Below, piece by piece: positions 1-6,660 of a DNA stretch of 7,702 bases. Source of the DNA: Bacteroidetes bacterium 4572_112. Its GTDB lineage: Bacteria; Bacteroidota; Bacteroidia; Bacteroidales; UBA1556. Positions within the stretch are counted from its first letter, which is position 1; every line of letters starts with the position of its first letter. The notes below the pieces were generated by a model. That model was given only the letters and a program-made list of their open reading frames with translations. It made no database searches and was not told the DNA's origin. The DNA lies in assembly GCA_002254285.1 (NCBI GenBank), contig NIUZ01000079.1:1-7702 (forward strand). The letters run 5' to 3'. A program made the position numbers and the translations under genes.

Positions 1-2231
1 TCAGTAGAAACCAATTCCGAAATCATTGCAGTTGCGGTAAAAGAAGTAAGGTTAATATAATCTACATCAAGTTTTATTTCCTCTGCATACTCTACTGTTC
101 CATTATTATTTCCTGCGGCATCATCTATAACAATATTTGCACTAACAACATAAGGACCCGTTGGCGAACCACCGAATACAGTACTCATATAAGGAGCAAA
201 ATTTTGTGCTGTAATTACAATATCCATTGACCCTACTGTGCTAAAATTAGCTCCCAATTGAAGCGAAGCCAAACCATTAGCATCACTTATTGCACTTGAA
301 AGTAAGGTGTCATTTATTGACAAAGCAACCATTGCATATGGCTCAGTACTTACTTGGAAAGTTGGTGTTCCGGCAGCAATAAAAGGCATATAGTTGGCTG
401 TAATTTGCGAAGGGACTCTCTGATAGGCCATTAATGAAGGGTCGCCCATTACATGATAAATTTCGTAATAGTAATGAATATAACTACTACCACTCTGAGT
501 AACAGTCATATTACCAGCAAGAATATATTGAAAAGAGCTCATTGCCCAATCTGTAAAAGGCTCGTTATGTGTATGAAACATTCTGTCGTAAAGGCCTGGA
601 CCTGTAGTACTAAAAGATGGATTGGAAGAAATACCGCCATAACCAACAGCCCAATAATAATCTTCGTCCCAATACGTATTATCAGAAGCACCAATATATC
701 CAATTGCGCCTTTTTTACTGGCTCGCATAAGACCTTCACCAAAGCAAACAGGGCTATTAAAATGGTTTGTAATACAAGCATTTCCAATCATTAAAGGATA
801 TTTGCCTTCATTGGTCATACTTGCAATATTAGAAACATAAAAAGTTGGATCAGCCCAACCACTTATAGCTCCGTGAGCAGTATAATTAGCGATACTTACA
901 CCATCATTTATTTTCTGAAAAATTTCATTGTCTTTATTATATGAACCATTTGCAAATAGGTACGAACTACAGTTTGTATTATTTGTAGCATTAAAATATT
1001 CTGCAACACCATAATTAACTTGGCCATCGCCATATGTAGGTGCATGCCCGCTACCATCATAACCAGAAATAAGTACCGACTTGCCTAAAAACGAAGGATC
1101 AGCCATGGTATAAGTTTCGTATTCTATAGTTTTCTGAATTTGAGGATTTAGCTCTGAAGTATCGTTAGCAGAGAATCTACCATACATCATCTCTGGCAAA
1201 AAATCGTTTGTATATTCGCAATAATGCAAATCGCTAACATGGCTTCCACCAGTAGTAGAGTTCCATGCTGGCAACTGTGCTACATCTCCAACAAAAAGCA
1301 CATAAGTAGGTGCGGGGTCGTCAACAGTAGCAGAGTTATATAAGTTTTGTAAATACGCCTTTATAGAAGTAGTTGTAGTACCAACAGCAGTATCTTGCAT
1401 ATAAGCTTCTATAACTTTAAAGCCTTTTTTCTCTTTCCAACGCACAAAAGGCTGCAAGCTCTCTTGGAACATACTATCGGCCACAATTACGTACTTATTT
1501 GGAAATTTATTGGTAAATGATTTGGCTGTGCTAGCATATGCTTTGTCATTAATTAACATACTATTCTGCACATCAAAATATGGAGAATAAAATCTTTGCT
1601 TATCATTATTCAATTTCTGAGCATCAAAATTTCGAATATGTACTCTTAGCTTAAGTACTTTGGTATATTCTAAGCTATTACTTATTGGATTATATTTTAC
1701 TGGACTTATTTCGATACGAGCTAAAGAAGTAGATCGCATTTTTCCCTGAGGAATTATTTTTACCAAATCCATTGAGTAGAACTCATCACTAGAATAAACT
1801 TCTTTACTTAACTCAAGATTAGTTTCTGGATTTTCTATTTTCAATATTGAATGCTGTACAGGAACAATAAAATCACTAATATTGGATTTATTCAAATCAA
1901 GATTAGTGTATTTTTTTTCTAGAATTTCAACCTCATAATCAGCATCTTCAGGCAGCTCAAATAATTGCTTAAAAACTGGTAATTGAGGTTTGCCTATTTC
2001 TAAACTACTCCCAAAACCATCAATATTTAATGTTACATAGTTCCCTTTATTCAATGATTTTCTTCCAAACTCAACATCATTAATTCTTATTTCAATTGTA
2101 AAACCCTCGGCATTAACCTCCGAAAAGCGAATTTGGCTATTTTGCTGTACATCAGCATTTGTTTGAGAAAACCCATTTACTATACTAGTAAACAATAGGG
2201 CTATGGTGATAATTAGGTATCGAAAATTCAT
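1..2231 (-). CDS. Gingipain-like secreted cysteine protease (peptidase family C25), 3' end beyond window
   Basis: The frame opens at ATG 2231 and stays open to the left edge, giving 743 complete codons and no stop. Residues 1 to about 23 form a signal peptide (hydrophobic core LIITIALLF). Residues about 30-210 resemble the C25 propeptide. The caspase-like catalytic domain spans about 245-603: YVIVAD near 247, FVGDVAQLP, then YTAHG with the catalytic His at 453 and GNAC with the catalytic Cys at 486. The His-Cys spacing of 33 residues equals that of RgpB (His211/Cys244). CFGEGLMRA follows the Cys and GDPS lies near 597. About 605-685 fits the Ig-like domain that follows C25 catalytic domains, and the visible end (DDAAGNNNG) begins another beta domain. 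Members of this family are normally exported by the type IX secretion system and carry a C-terminal sorting domain; that part is not visible. The NAC/CFGE pattern fits gingipain-type proteins better than the sortase PorU. Substrate specificity cannot be read from this. Confidence 0.93.
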   Translation of the reverse strand, partial: MNFRYLIITIALLFTSIVNGFSQTNADVQQNSQIRFSEVNAEGFTIEIRINDVEFGRKSLNKGNYVTLNIDGFGSSLEIGKPQLPVFKQLFELPEDADYEVEILEKKYTNLDLNKSNISDFIVPVQHSILKIENPETNLELSKEVYSSDEFYSMDLVKIIPQGKMRSTSLARIEISPVKYNPISNSLEYTKVLKLRVHIRNFDAQKLNNDKQRFYSPYFDVQNSMLINDKAYASTAKSFTNKFPNKYVIVADSMFQESLQPFVRWKEKKGFKVIEAYMQDTAVGTTTTSIKAYLQNLYNSATVDDPAPTYVLFVGDVAQLPAWNSTTGGSHVSDLHYCEYTNDFLPEMMYGRFSANDTSELNPQIQKTIEYETYTMADPSFLGKSVLISGYDGSGHAPTYGDGQVNYGVAEYFNATNNTNCSSYLFANGSYNKDNEIFQKINDGVSIANYTAHGAISGWADPTFYVSNIASMTNEGKYPLMIGNACITNHFNSPVCFGEGLMRASKKGAIGYIGASDNTYWDEDYYWAVGYGGISSNPSFSTTGPGLYDRMFHTHNEPFTDWAMSSFQYILAGNMTVTQSGSSYIHYYYEIYHVMGDPSLMAYQRVPSQITANYMPFIAAGTPTFQVSTEPYAMVALSINDTLLSSAISDANGLASLQLGANFSTVGSMDIVITAQNFAPYMSTVFGGSPTGPYVVSANIVIDDAAGNNNGTVEYAEEIKLDVDYINLTSFTATAMISELVST

Positions 2232-2270
2232 ATATTCTATAATTAATTAATAAGTCTTCAAAAGACAATC

Positions 2271-2278
2271 CAAAGATA
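2271..2278 (-). promoter_or_regulatory. Possible -7 element of the C25 protease promoter
   Basis: On the minus strand this reads TATCTTTG, an exact match to the Bacteroidota -7 consensus TAnnTTTG, about 40 bases upstream of the ATG at 2231. That would give a leader of roughly 30-35 bases. No good TTG (-33) lies at the expected spacing, so the call rests on the -7 match and its position. A short inverted repeat (GTCTT/AAGAC, 2254-2266) falls in the predicted leader. Confidence 0.45.
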
Positions 2279-2336
2279 ATAAATGTTGCTTCATGATATA
2301 AAAAATAATTTAGCTAAAAAGCTAATTTATAACAAG

Positions 2337-2369
2337 AAAAAAAGAGCCTTTAAAATTAAAGGCTCTTTT
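2337..2369 (-). terminator. Rho-independent terminator of clpS
   Basis: A near-perfect hairpin: AAAGAGCCTTTAA at 2341-2353 pairs with TTAAAGGCTCTTT at 2356-2368. On the minus strand it is followed by seven T (2343-2337). It starts about 20 bases after the clpS stop codon. It should separate clpS from the C25 protease gene, which lies downstream on the same strand. Confidence 0.85.
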
Positions 2370-2389
2370 GTGATATTTTATAAAATGAT

Positions 2390-2680
2390 TTAAACTACTT
2401 CAACACTAAGGTCACGATTAGATAACTCACGGTGCACAGGAACTAAATCCTCCCAGCTACCCGACTTAACCGAACATTTACCTTTATAATGCACAATATA
2501 TGCACTCTGCTCAGCTTGAATTTGCTCATGCTCGCAAACTTCAATCAAGCTTTTTATAACCCAATCAAAGGTATTTACATCATCATTAAAAAGTACTAAT
2601 TCAAAATTCTTACTCTCCTCTAATAATGTATCTCCGCTCTCTTGAGTTTTTTCTTTTGTACTAAATCTATATGTATTCAT
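2390..2680 (-). CDS. clpS: ATP-dependent Clp protease adaptor ClpS
   Basis: ClpS binds the N-terminal domain of the ClpA/ClpC unfoldase and delivers proteins with destabilising N-terminal residues (N-degrons) to ClpP in the cytoplasm. With the start chosen here the protein has 96 residues, close to the roughly 100 of other ClpS proteins. The N-degron pocket is visible: LFNDDVNTF (Asn32, Asp33, Asp34) and IVHYKGK (His64). These align without gaps to E. coli N34, D35, D36 and H66. The E. coli gate residue Met62 is Ala60 here, and Met40 is Phe38. The frame is open upstream to an ATG at 2734, but that ATG and the one at 2710 lie within or upstream of a strong promoter match (2700-2729), so ATG 2680 (MNTYRF) is the likely start. 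The gene is monocistronic, with its own promoter and terminator. No clpA/clpC or clpP is in the window. Confidence 0.92.
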   Translation of the reverse strand: MNTYRFSTKEKTQESGDTLLEESKNFELVLFNDDVNTFDWVIKSLIEVCEHEQIQAEQSAYIVHYKGKCSVKSGSWEDLVPVHRELSNRDLSVEVV

Positions 2681-2699
2681 ATTCAATATATTTCTGCTG

Positions 2700-2729
2700 C
2701 AAAAATACATATTTTTTTCCAAATCAAAA
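2700..2729 (-). promoter_or_regulatory. clpS promoter, Bacteroidota type
   Basis: The minus strand carries TTTTG (2729-2725), a 17-base spacer, then TATTTTTG (2707-2700). This matches the Bacteroidota pattern of a TTG -33 element and a TAnnTTTG -7 element. Transcription would start near 2694, giving a leader of about 14 bases before ATG 2680. The site decides the clpS start, because the two upstream in-frame ATGs would not be transcribed from it. Confidence 0.7.
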
Positions 2730-2816
2730 TTCAATAAATAGTTATAAATAACTTTATTTATACCGTTAATTTATGAATCTTATTAAGCATTTAGCTGTAT
2801 TAAACAAAAAAATAAC

Positions 2817-2824
2817 TACTTTTG
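2817..2824 (+). promoter_or_regulatory. Possible -7 element for the hydrolase lipoprotein-recO unit
   Basis: TACTTTTG matches TAnnTTTG and would give a leader of about 40 bases before ATG 2872. The -33 region is poor (TTAG at 2791-2794, or CTG at 2795-2797). A second match, TAATTTTG at 2858-2865, ends only six bases before the ATG and would make the transcript almost leaderless. Either site lies downstream of the first in-frame ATG at 2773, which argues against that start. Confidence 0.45.
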
Positions 2825-2871
2825 ATAATACAAATTCCTCAAGGAATAAATATTTAATAATTTTGAAACTA

Positions 2872-4140
2872 ATGAAGGCTTTGCAACGGATATTTATAGC
2901 CATTTTTATATTGCTAATAGCAGTATCGTGTAATGATGATAAAAGAGTAAATTCTGATGACTTAGCAAAAGCAGTTCCTGTTCCAGCAATTCGTTATAGT
3001 CAATACATTCCCGCAGACAGCAATTTTTCGAATGGCATAATTATAATTATGGATCCACATTCAAAGCCACAACTTATTATGGACTCTCTGCACCAATATG
3101 CAAATATGAACCATATGGCGTTATTGGGAATAAAGGATATAAAAAATGGTATAAATAACTATGACAAAATTATAAACAGAGACCTTACCCAATTTATTAC
3201 GAATAATAATATTGGGCGTAGCAAAATCTACTTAATTGGCTTTTCGGGGGCTGCGCGTATGGCAGAATATTTTTCGGCTACACATAAAATTGATGGGCTG
3301 ATAATGTGTGGAGCAGGTATGCGTAGAATTAATCAATTACCTTTTCCAACAGTGCTTTTGGCCGGCACTAGAGACTTCAATTTTCTGGAGCAATACTATG
3401 ATCAAAACAGCAAACTGACTACAAATAAAAACATGATCGCTTTTAATTTTGTGGGAGGACATCAATGGCCACCAGTAAGAATAATCGAAACTGGTTTTAA
3501 TTTTTTGATTCATAGACTAAAAGGAGGCAACGACTCTATATCATCCATTTACGAACAAAGAGTAGATGGGTATTTAAAAGCAAAGGATTATTATTCTGCT
3601 TTTAAATCTATGGAAATTGCTTATAAATTCAAAAACCATAATGATGATGAGTATCTATTGGAGAAATTGCAAAAGATGAAAAACTCCAAGCAAATAAAAC
3701 GCTATTTTGCTCGTACTAACCTCTATATTGAGGAAGAAATGAATCGTTATAAAACACTAAGCAAAGCAATTGAGATTCAGAGTATAAAATGGTGGACAAA
3801 TCAATTACAATATATAAATTACAGAACCACCAAAAAAGACCCCATATCGGCAAATAGCTATGAGCGTACTAAATCCTATTTGGGTTTGGTTATGTTTTCA
3901 AAAATTAGTAACGCTTTATCCGCAGATGGGAATAAACAAATGCTTGACAAATATATTATCATTTATGAGCTTTTGGAGCCATCAAGTCCATATCTTCATT
4001 TCTTTAAGGCAGTAATACTCTATAGGAATTTGGATTATGATGCTGCAAAAGAAGAGATGAGAATAGCTAAAAGCAATGGTTTTGATGATAATGATAGACT
4101 GAAGAATAATTTTTCGGAAGAATTCATTTTACAATTATAG
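2872..4140 (+). CDS. Lipoprotein with alpha/beta-hydrolase domain and C-terminal TPR-like region
   Basis: The 422-residue protein begins with a lipoprotein signal (MKALQRIFIAIFILL) and lipobox AVSC, with the lipidated Cys at residue 20. An in-frame ATG at 2773 would place 33 extra residues, many polar, before the signal, so ATG 2872 is preferred. Residues about 55-215 look like an alpha/beta hydrolase of the esterase/PHB-depolymerase type: a beta strand ending in IIIIMDPH, the nucleophile elbow GFSGA with Ser125, GTRDFN with probable acid Asp168, and GGHQWPP with probable His197. The rest is helical and TPR-like, clearest at about 222-257 and 370-404 (LDYDAAKEEMRIAK). I recall similar unnamed hydrolase-plus-TPR proteins in Bacteroidota, but I know of no assigned substrate. 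The protein should be membrane-anchored, in the periplasm or at the surface. Its stop is four bases before recO, so the two are probably co-transcribed. The catalytic triad is inferred from motif order. Confidence 0.78.
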   Translation: MKALQRIFIAIFILLIAVSCNDDKRVNSDDLAKAVPVPAIRYSQYIPADSNFSNGIIIIMDPHSKPQLIMDSLHQYANMNHMALLGIKDIKNGINNYDKIINRDLTQFITNNNIGRSKIYLIGFSGAARMAEYFSATHKIDGLIMCGAGMRRINQLPFPTVLLAGTRDFNFLEQYYDQNSKLTTNKNMIAFNFVGGHQWPPVRIIETGFNFLIHRLKGGNDSISSIYEQRVDGYLKAKDYYSAFKSMEIAYKFKNHNDDEYLLEKLQKMKNSKQIKRYFARTNLYIEEEMNRYKTLSKAIEIQSIKWWTNQLQYINYRTTKKDPISANSYERTKSYLGLVMFSKISNALSADGNKQMLDKYIIIYELLEPSSPYLHFFKAVILYRNLDYDAAKEEMRIAKSNGFDDNDRLKNNFSEEFILQL

Positions 4141-4144
4141 AGGG

Positions 4145-4870
4145 ATGAATATAAAAACTGAAGCCCTAGTTCTTAAGACTTACAAATATTCTGAAACAGC
4201 AATAATTGCAAAAATATACACCAAAGAGCGGGGTTTACTCTCATTTATTGTACATGGTGTTCGTAAAAAGAAAAGCAAGTTTAGAGCAGCTTTTTTTCAG
4301 GTACTTCAGCCGTTGAATTTAGAGATAAACTATAAAGAAAACTCAAATTTAAACAACCTTAAGGAAGTTAATATTCTTAATAACTACACTGATTTACACA
4401 CAAATATATACAAATCTACTATTGCACAATTTATTGGTGAGGTAATATTTAAAAGCGTACAGGAGCAAGAAACTAACTCCAATTTATTTGACTTTATATA
4501 CAGTAGTGCAATAATACTTGATGAAATGCCAGAGAATGAAATCGGTAATTTTCATATTATTTTTATACTGAATCTGAGTAGGTTTTTGGGCTTTTATCCT
4601 CATAATAATTTGGGATCGAGCAATAAATATTTCTGTATTGAGACTGGTGAATTTGAGCTAATACAAACAAGCAATAAGTATTTCGGGAAACAACAAAGTG
4701 AGGACTTAAGTCGATTGCTAAAGAGCAATTTTTCGAATATGTATGAAATAAAATTAAGCTCTAAGGAAAGAAATACACTACTTAATGGTATCCTTATTTT
4801 TTACAGAACTCATTTGCCAGAGATGGGTGAAATTAAAAGCCTTGATGTACTTGAGGTGGTTTTTGGCTAG
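4145..4870 (+). CDS. recO: DNA repair protein RecO
   Basis: RecO binds single-stranded DNA and, with RecR, helps load RecA onto SSB-coated DNA in the RecFOR recombination pathway in the cytoplasm. The 241-residue length is normal. The N-terminal OB-fold shows the usual pattern: TEALVLKTYKYSETAIIAKI, then YTKERGLLSFIVHGVRKKKSK, then FQVLQPLNLEI. The helical C-terminal region includes FILNLSRFLGFYP and the family-typical segment YFCIETGEFE near 162-171. There is only one cysteine (Cys164), so the four-Cys zinc finger found in some RecO proteins is absent. The ATG follows the upstream lipoprotein stop by four bases, and AGGG directly abuts the ATG, too close for a normal Shine-Dalgarno; translational coupling is likely. 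No convincing terminator follows the gene. Confidence 0.9.
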   Translation: MNIKTEALVLKTYKYSETAIIAKIYTKERGLLSFIVHGVRKKKSKFRAAFFQVLQPLNLEINYKENSNLNNLKEVNILNNYTDLHTNIYKSTIAQFIGEVIFKSVQEQETNSNLFDFIYSSAIILDEMPENEIGNFHIIFILNLSRFLGFYPHNNLGSSNKYFCIETGEFELIQTSNKYFGKQQSEDLSRLLKSNFSNMYEIKLSSKERNTLLNGILIFYRTHLPEMGEIKSLDVLEVVFG

Positions 4871-4947
4871 AATTAGAGCATATAGAGTAATGGCCAAATG
4901 GGAAGTAACCCCTTTATTCAATAGCTAACTAGCTGCTAAATATAAAC

Positions 4948-4978
4948 TTGCATATCTCGCTAATTTACACTAAATTTG
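4948..4978 (+). promoter_or_regulatory. Promoter of the VWA lipoprotein, Bacteroidota type
   Basis: TTG (4948-4950), a 20-base spacer, then TAAATTTG (4971-4978) fit the TTG / TAnnTTTG pattern well. Transcription would start near 4984, about 20 bases before ATG 5004. The TTG codon at 4983 that extends the frame by seven codons would fall at the transcription start, which favours ATG 5004. Confidence 0.7.
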
Positions 4979-5003
4979 CTTTTTGAATCACAAACCACAG
5001 CCT

Positions 5004-5966
5004 ATGAAACGAACTCTAATCCCACTTTTAGCATTTGTGCTATCTTTTATTTTTATTATTAATGCTTGTCAGAAGGATGAAGCATATATAAAGCCCACAA
5101 AATCTATCACATCCATTAACGCTAAAATTTTACGAATTGTTGACAATAAAAAAGGTGGGCTAAATATTTTTGTAAGCGTTACAGATCAAAATGGAGTAGC
5201 CATAGAAAACCTATCAAACAGTAATTTTAATATTTCTATGATAAATAATAATGGTGAAGAAACTCCTATTCCAATGACAGACTCCACAAGTTTACCATCG
5301 CTTATTATCACGGCTCTTACTATGGATTACAGCGGTAGTATGTTTGATGACTCAACCTCTGTTCCGGCAATGGAAACTGCGCTTACAAGCTTTGTAAACA
5401 TGAAGAACTCATATGATCAAATTGAGATTATTAAGTTTAGTGACTCATTGCAAGTTACAGTTCCTTTTACCAATAATACCACAACTCTGCTAAACGGAAT
5501 TACTGATACTACATTCTACGGGCATGGTTATACTGCTTTTTATAAGGCTGTAATTAAAGGTCTTGATGATGTTCAAAATCTTGCTATCAACAATCCTACA
5601 TATCTGCCTTCAATTATTGGCTTTACTGATGGTGTAAATAATTTACCACCATTGACTATGGATAGTCTTCTAAACAATTCAATTTTGAATCAAATTCCAG
5701 TATATACTGTAGGTTATGGAGTAAATCCTGATACAATAAAATTAAAAACAATTGCAGACAGCACTGGTGGTGCTTACGCATGGAATCCTAGCAGTAGTAG
5801 CCTTTCTATTCTTTATCAAATTGTAAATGGTCAACTTTCTAATAGTGTTGTAATTCCTATTATGGGGCCTAATAATAAAGGGAAAGTAACATACAGAGTT
5901 AAAGTAAGATATTTCTGTGAGGATGGTTTATTTAATGCTACTGACGAAAAGTATTTCTATTATTAG
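5004..5966 (+). CDS. VWA-domain lipoprotein with intact MIDAS
   Basis: The 320-residue protein has a lipoprotein signal (hydrophobic LIPLLAFVLSFIFII) and lipobox INAC with the lipidated Cys at 22. Residues about 36-100 form a short beta region of the kind that often precedes VWA domains (LNIFVSVTDQNG). The VWA domain runs from about 101 to 280. All parts of the metal-ion-dependent adhesion site are present: DYSGS (Asp108, Ser110, Ser112), Thr177 in GYTAF, and Asp209 in GFTDG. The strand IPVYTVGYG and the segment STGGAYAW are also typical of VWA domains. The C-terminal 40 residues look like beta strand (KVTYRVKVRYF). Such proteins use the MIDAS metal to bind a protein ligand; which ligand is unknown here. 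The protein should sit on the outer membrane. It is transcribed alone, with its own promoter and terminator. ATG 5004 is chosen over an in-frame TTG at 4983 because it begins the signal peptide cleanly. Confidence 0.85.
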   Translation: MKRTLIPLLAFVLSFIFIINACQKDEAYIKPTKSITSINAKILRIVDNKKGGLNIFVSVTDQNGVAIENLSNSNFNISMINNNGEETPIPMTDSTSLPSLIITALTMDYSGSMFDDSTSVPAMETALTSFVNMKNSYDQIEIIKFSDSLQVTVPFTNNTTTLLNGITDTTFYGHGYTAFYKAVIKGLDDVQNLAINNPTYLPSIIGFTDGVNNLPPLTMDSLLNNSILNQIPVYTVGYGVNPDTIKLKTIADSTGGAYAWNPSSSSLSILYQIVNGQLSNSVVIPIMGPNNKGKVTYRVKVRYFCEDGLFNATDEKYFYY

Positions 5967-5988
5967 AAAACAATATCCATAAAAACAT

Positions 5989-6024
5989 AAAAAGAGAGAT
6001 TGTAATAAACAATCTCTCTTTTTT
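5989..6024. terminator. Bidirectional terminator between converging genes
   Basis: AAAGAGAGATTGT (5991-6003) pairs perfectly with ACAATCTCTCTTT (6009-6021) around the loop AATAA. Outer A-T pairs reach 5989 and 6023, so a U-tract follows the stem in the plus direction and a shorter one, broken by an A, in the minus direction. It lies 22 bases after the VWA lipoprotein stop and about 25 bases after the FmdE-like gene stop. Confidence 0.85.
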
Positions 6025-6048
6025 ATTGGAATATGTTTATTGAAGAGC

Positions 6049-6657
6049 CTAAAGCTCCACAACTTTTATCACAGCCTCATTATCACAATTATCAATAATA
6101 ATAGCTTTAACTCTCGCTTGCCACATATTTCCAAACTCCACCTTCTCTTCTTTAGAAGCCATACCTGACATTATTTTTTGCATTAAAGGTTGCATCATTG
6201 GCGAACCGCCTACACTTGAGGGGTTATAATAAACCTCCACTGATTTATTAGTATCCTTTCGGGTAAATCTTGCACTGGAATTAATATTAGCACCAAAATC
6301 CATAAGGCTATGGCGTACAAATTTGCCTGCAATCCCCTTAAAACCTGTTATGCGTGTGGCTCCTGTAATATTTGAAATTACATTGGCAATTACGCCTGCA
6401 ACTCCCTCTTCAATATTCTCTCTAAACTCAACTCTGATATTACCACGCTCGGCAATTTCATTTGGATATAGCGCTTCCAAAGCCTTATAGGTAATAAGGT
6501 ATGCTCCGGCCACTGTTGGACATGAGTGCCCTGCAGCTTGCACAATATTTAAATAATTAAACTCTATTATTCCATCCTCAAAACTTCCCAAAAACTCTGA
6601 TAGCGGGTCGTATAATTTAATGGCTTTTACTTGATTATAAAATTCTGGATATTTCAT
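6049..6657 (-). CDS. FmdE-like protein (formylmethanofuran dehydrogenase subunit E-like family)
   Basis: This 202-residue protein has no signal peptide or membrane segment and should be cytoplasmic. Residues 43-47 (GHSCP) resemble the HGHxCPG signature of the FmdE family, with His44 and Cys46 as possible metal ligands. The following helix (AYLITYKALEALY) and the later stretch TGATRITGFKGIAGKFVR match the family's layout of a helix after the motif and a glycine-rich TG...GKG-like region near 98-115. The Gly after CP is Thr here. There is no C-terminal zinc ribbon; the only other Cys is Cys191. In methanogens FmdE belongs to formylmethanofuran dehydrogenase, but FmdE-like proteins are widespread in non-methanogens and mostly uncharacterised, so methanofuran chemistry should not be assumed. 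The gene starts three bases after the stop of the sensor kinase, with no promoter-like site between them, so both are probably on one mRNA. Confidence 0.65.
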   Translation of the reverse strand: MKYPEFYNQVKAIKLYDPLSEFLGSFEDGIIEFNYLNIVQAAGHSCPTVAGAYLITYKALEALYPNEIAERGNIRVEFRENIEEGVAGVIANVISNITGATRITGFKGIAGKFVRHSLMDFGANINSSARFTRKDTNKSVEVYYNPSSVGGSPMMQPLMQKIMSGMASKEEKVEFGNMWQARVKAIIIDNCDNEAVIKVVEL

Positions 6658-6660
6658 ACT

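Noticed and set aside
453..794. Open frame on the plus strand (113 codons) and a shorter one on the minus strand (539-787)
   Set aside because: Both lie inside the C25 catalytic domain, whose frame carries the catalytic His and Cys at the family spacing. Neither has a recognisable domain.
2310..2325. Small inverted repeat TTAGCT-AAAA-AGCTAA upstream of the C25 gene
   Set aside because: A six-base-pair AT-rich stem is expected by chance in such DNA, and there is no second copy to suggest an operator.
2681..2734. N-terminal extension of clpS to ATG 2734
   Set aside because: The extension overlaps a strong TTG-N17-TATTTTTG promoter, and ClpS homologues do not need these residues.
2773..2871. 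N-terminal extension of the hydrolase lipoprotein to ATG 2773
   Set aside because: It would bury the lipoprotein signal peptide 33 residues into the protein, and it lies upstream of both candidate -7 elements.
4871..5003. Possible terminator for recO (GGG/CCC at about 4899-4913) and repeated TAGCTA-like bases at 4921-4936
   Set aside because: The stem is only about three base pairs and lacks a U-tract, and the repeats are short and imperfect. Only the VWA promoter in this gap is supported.
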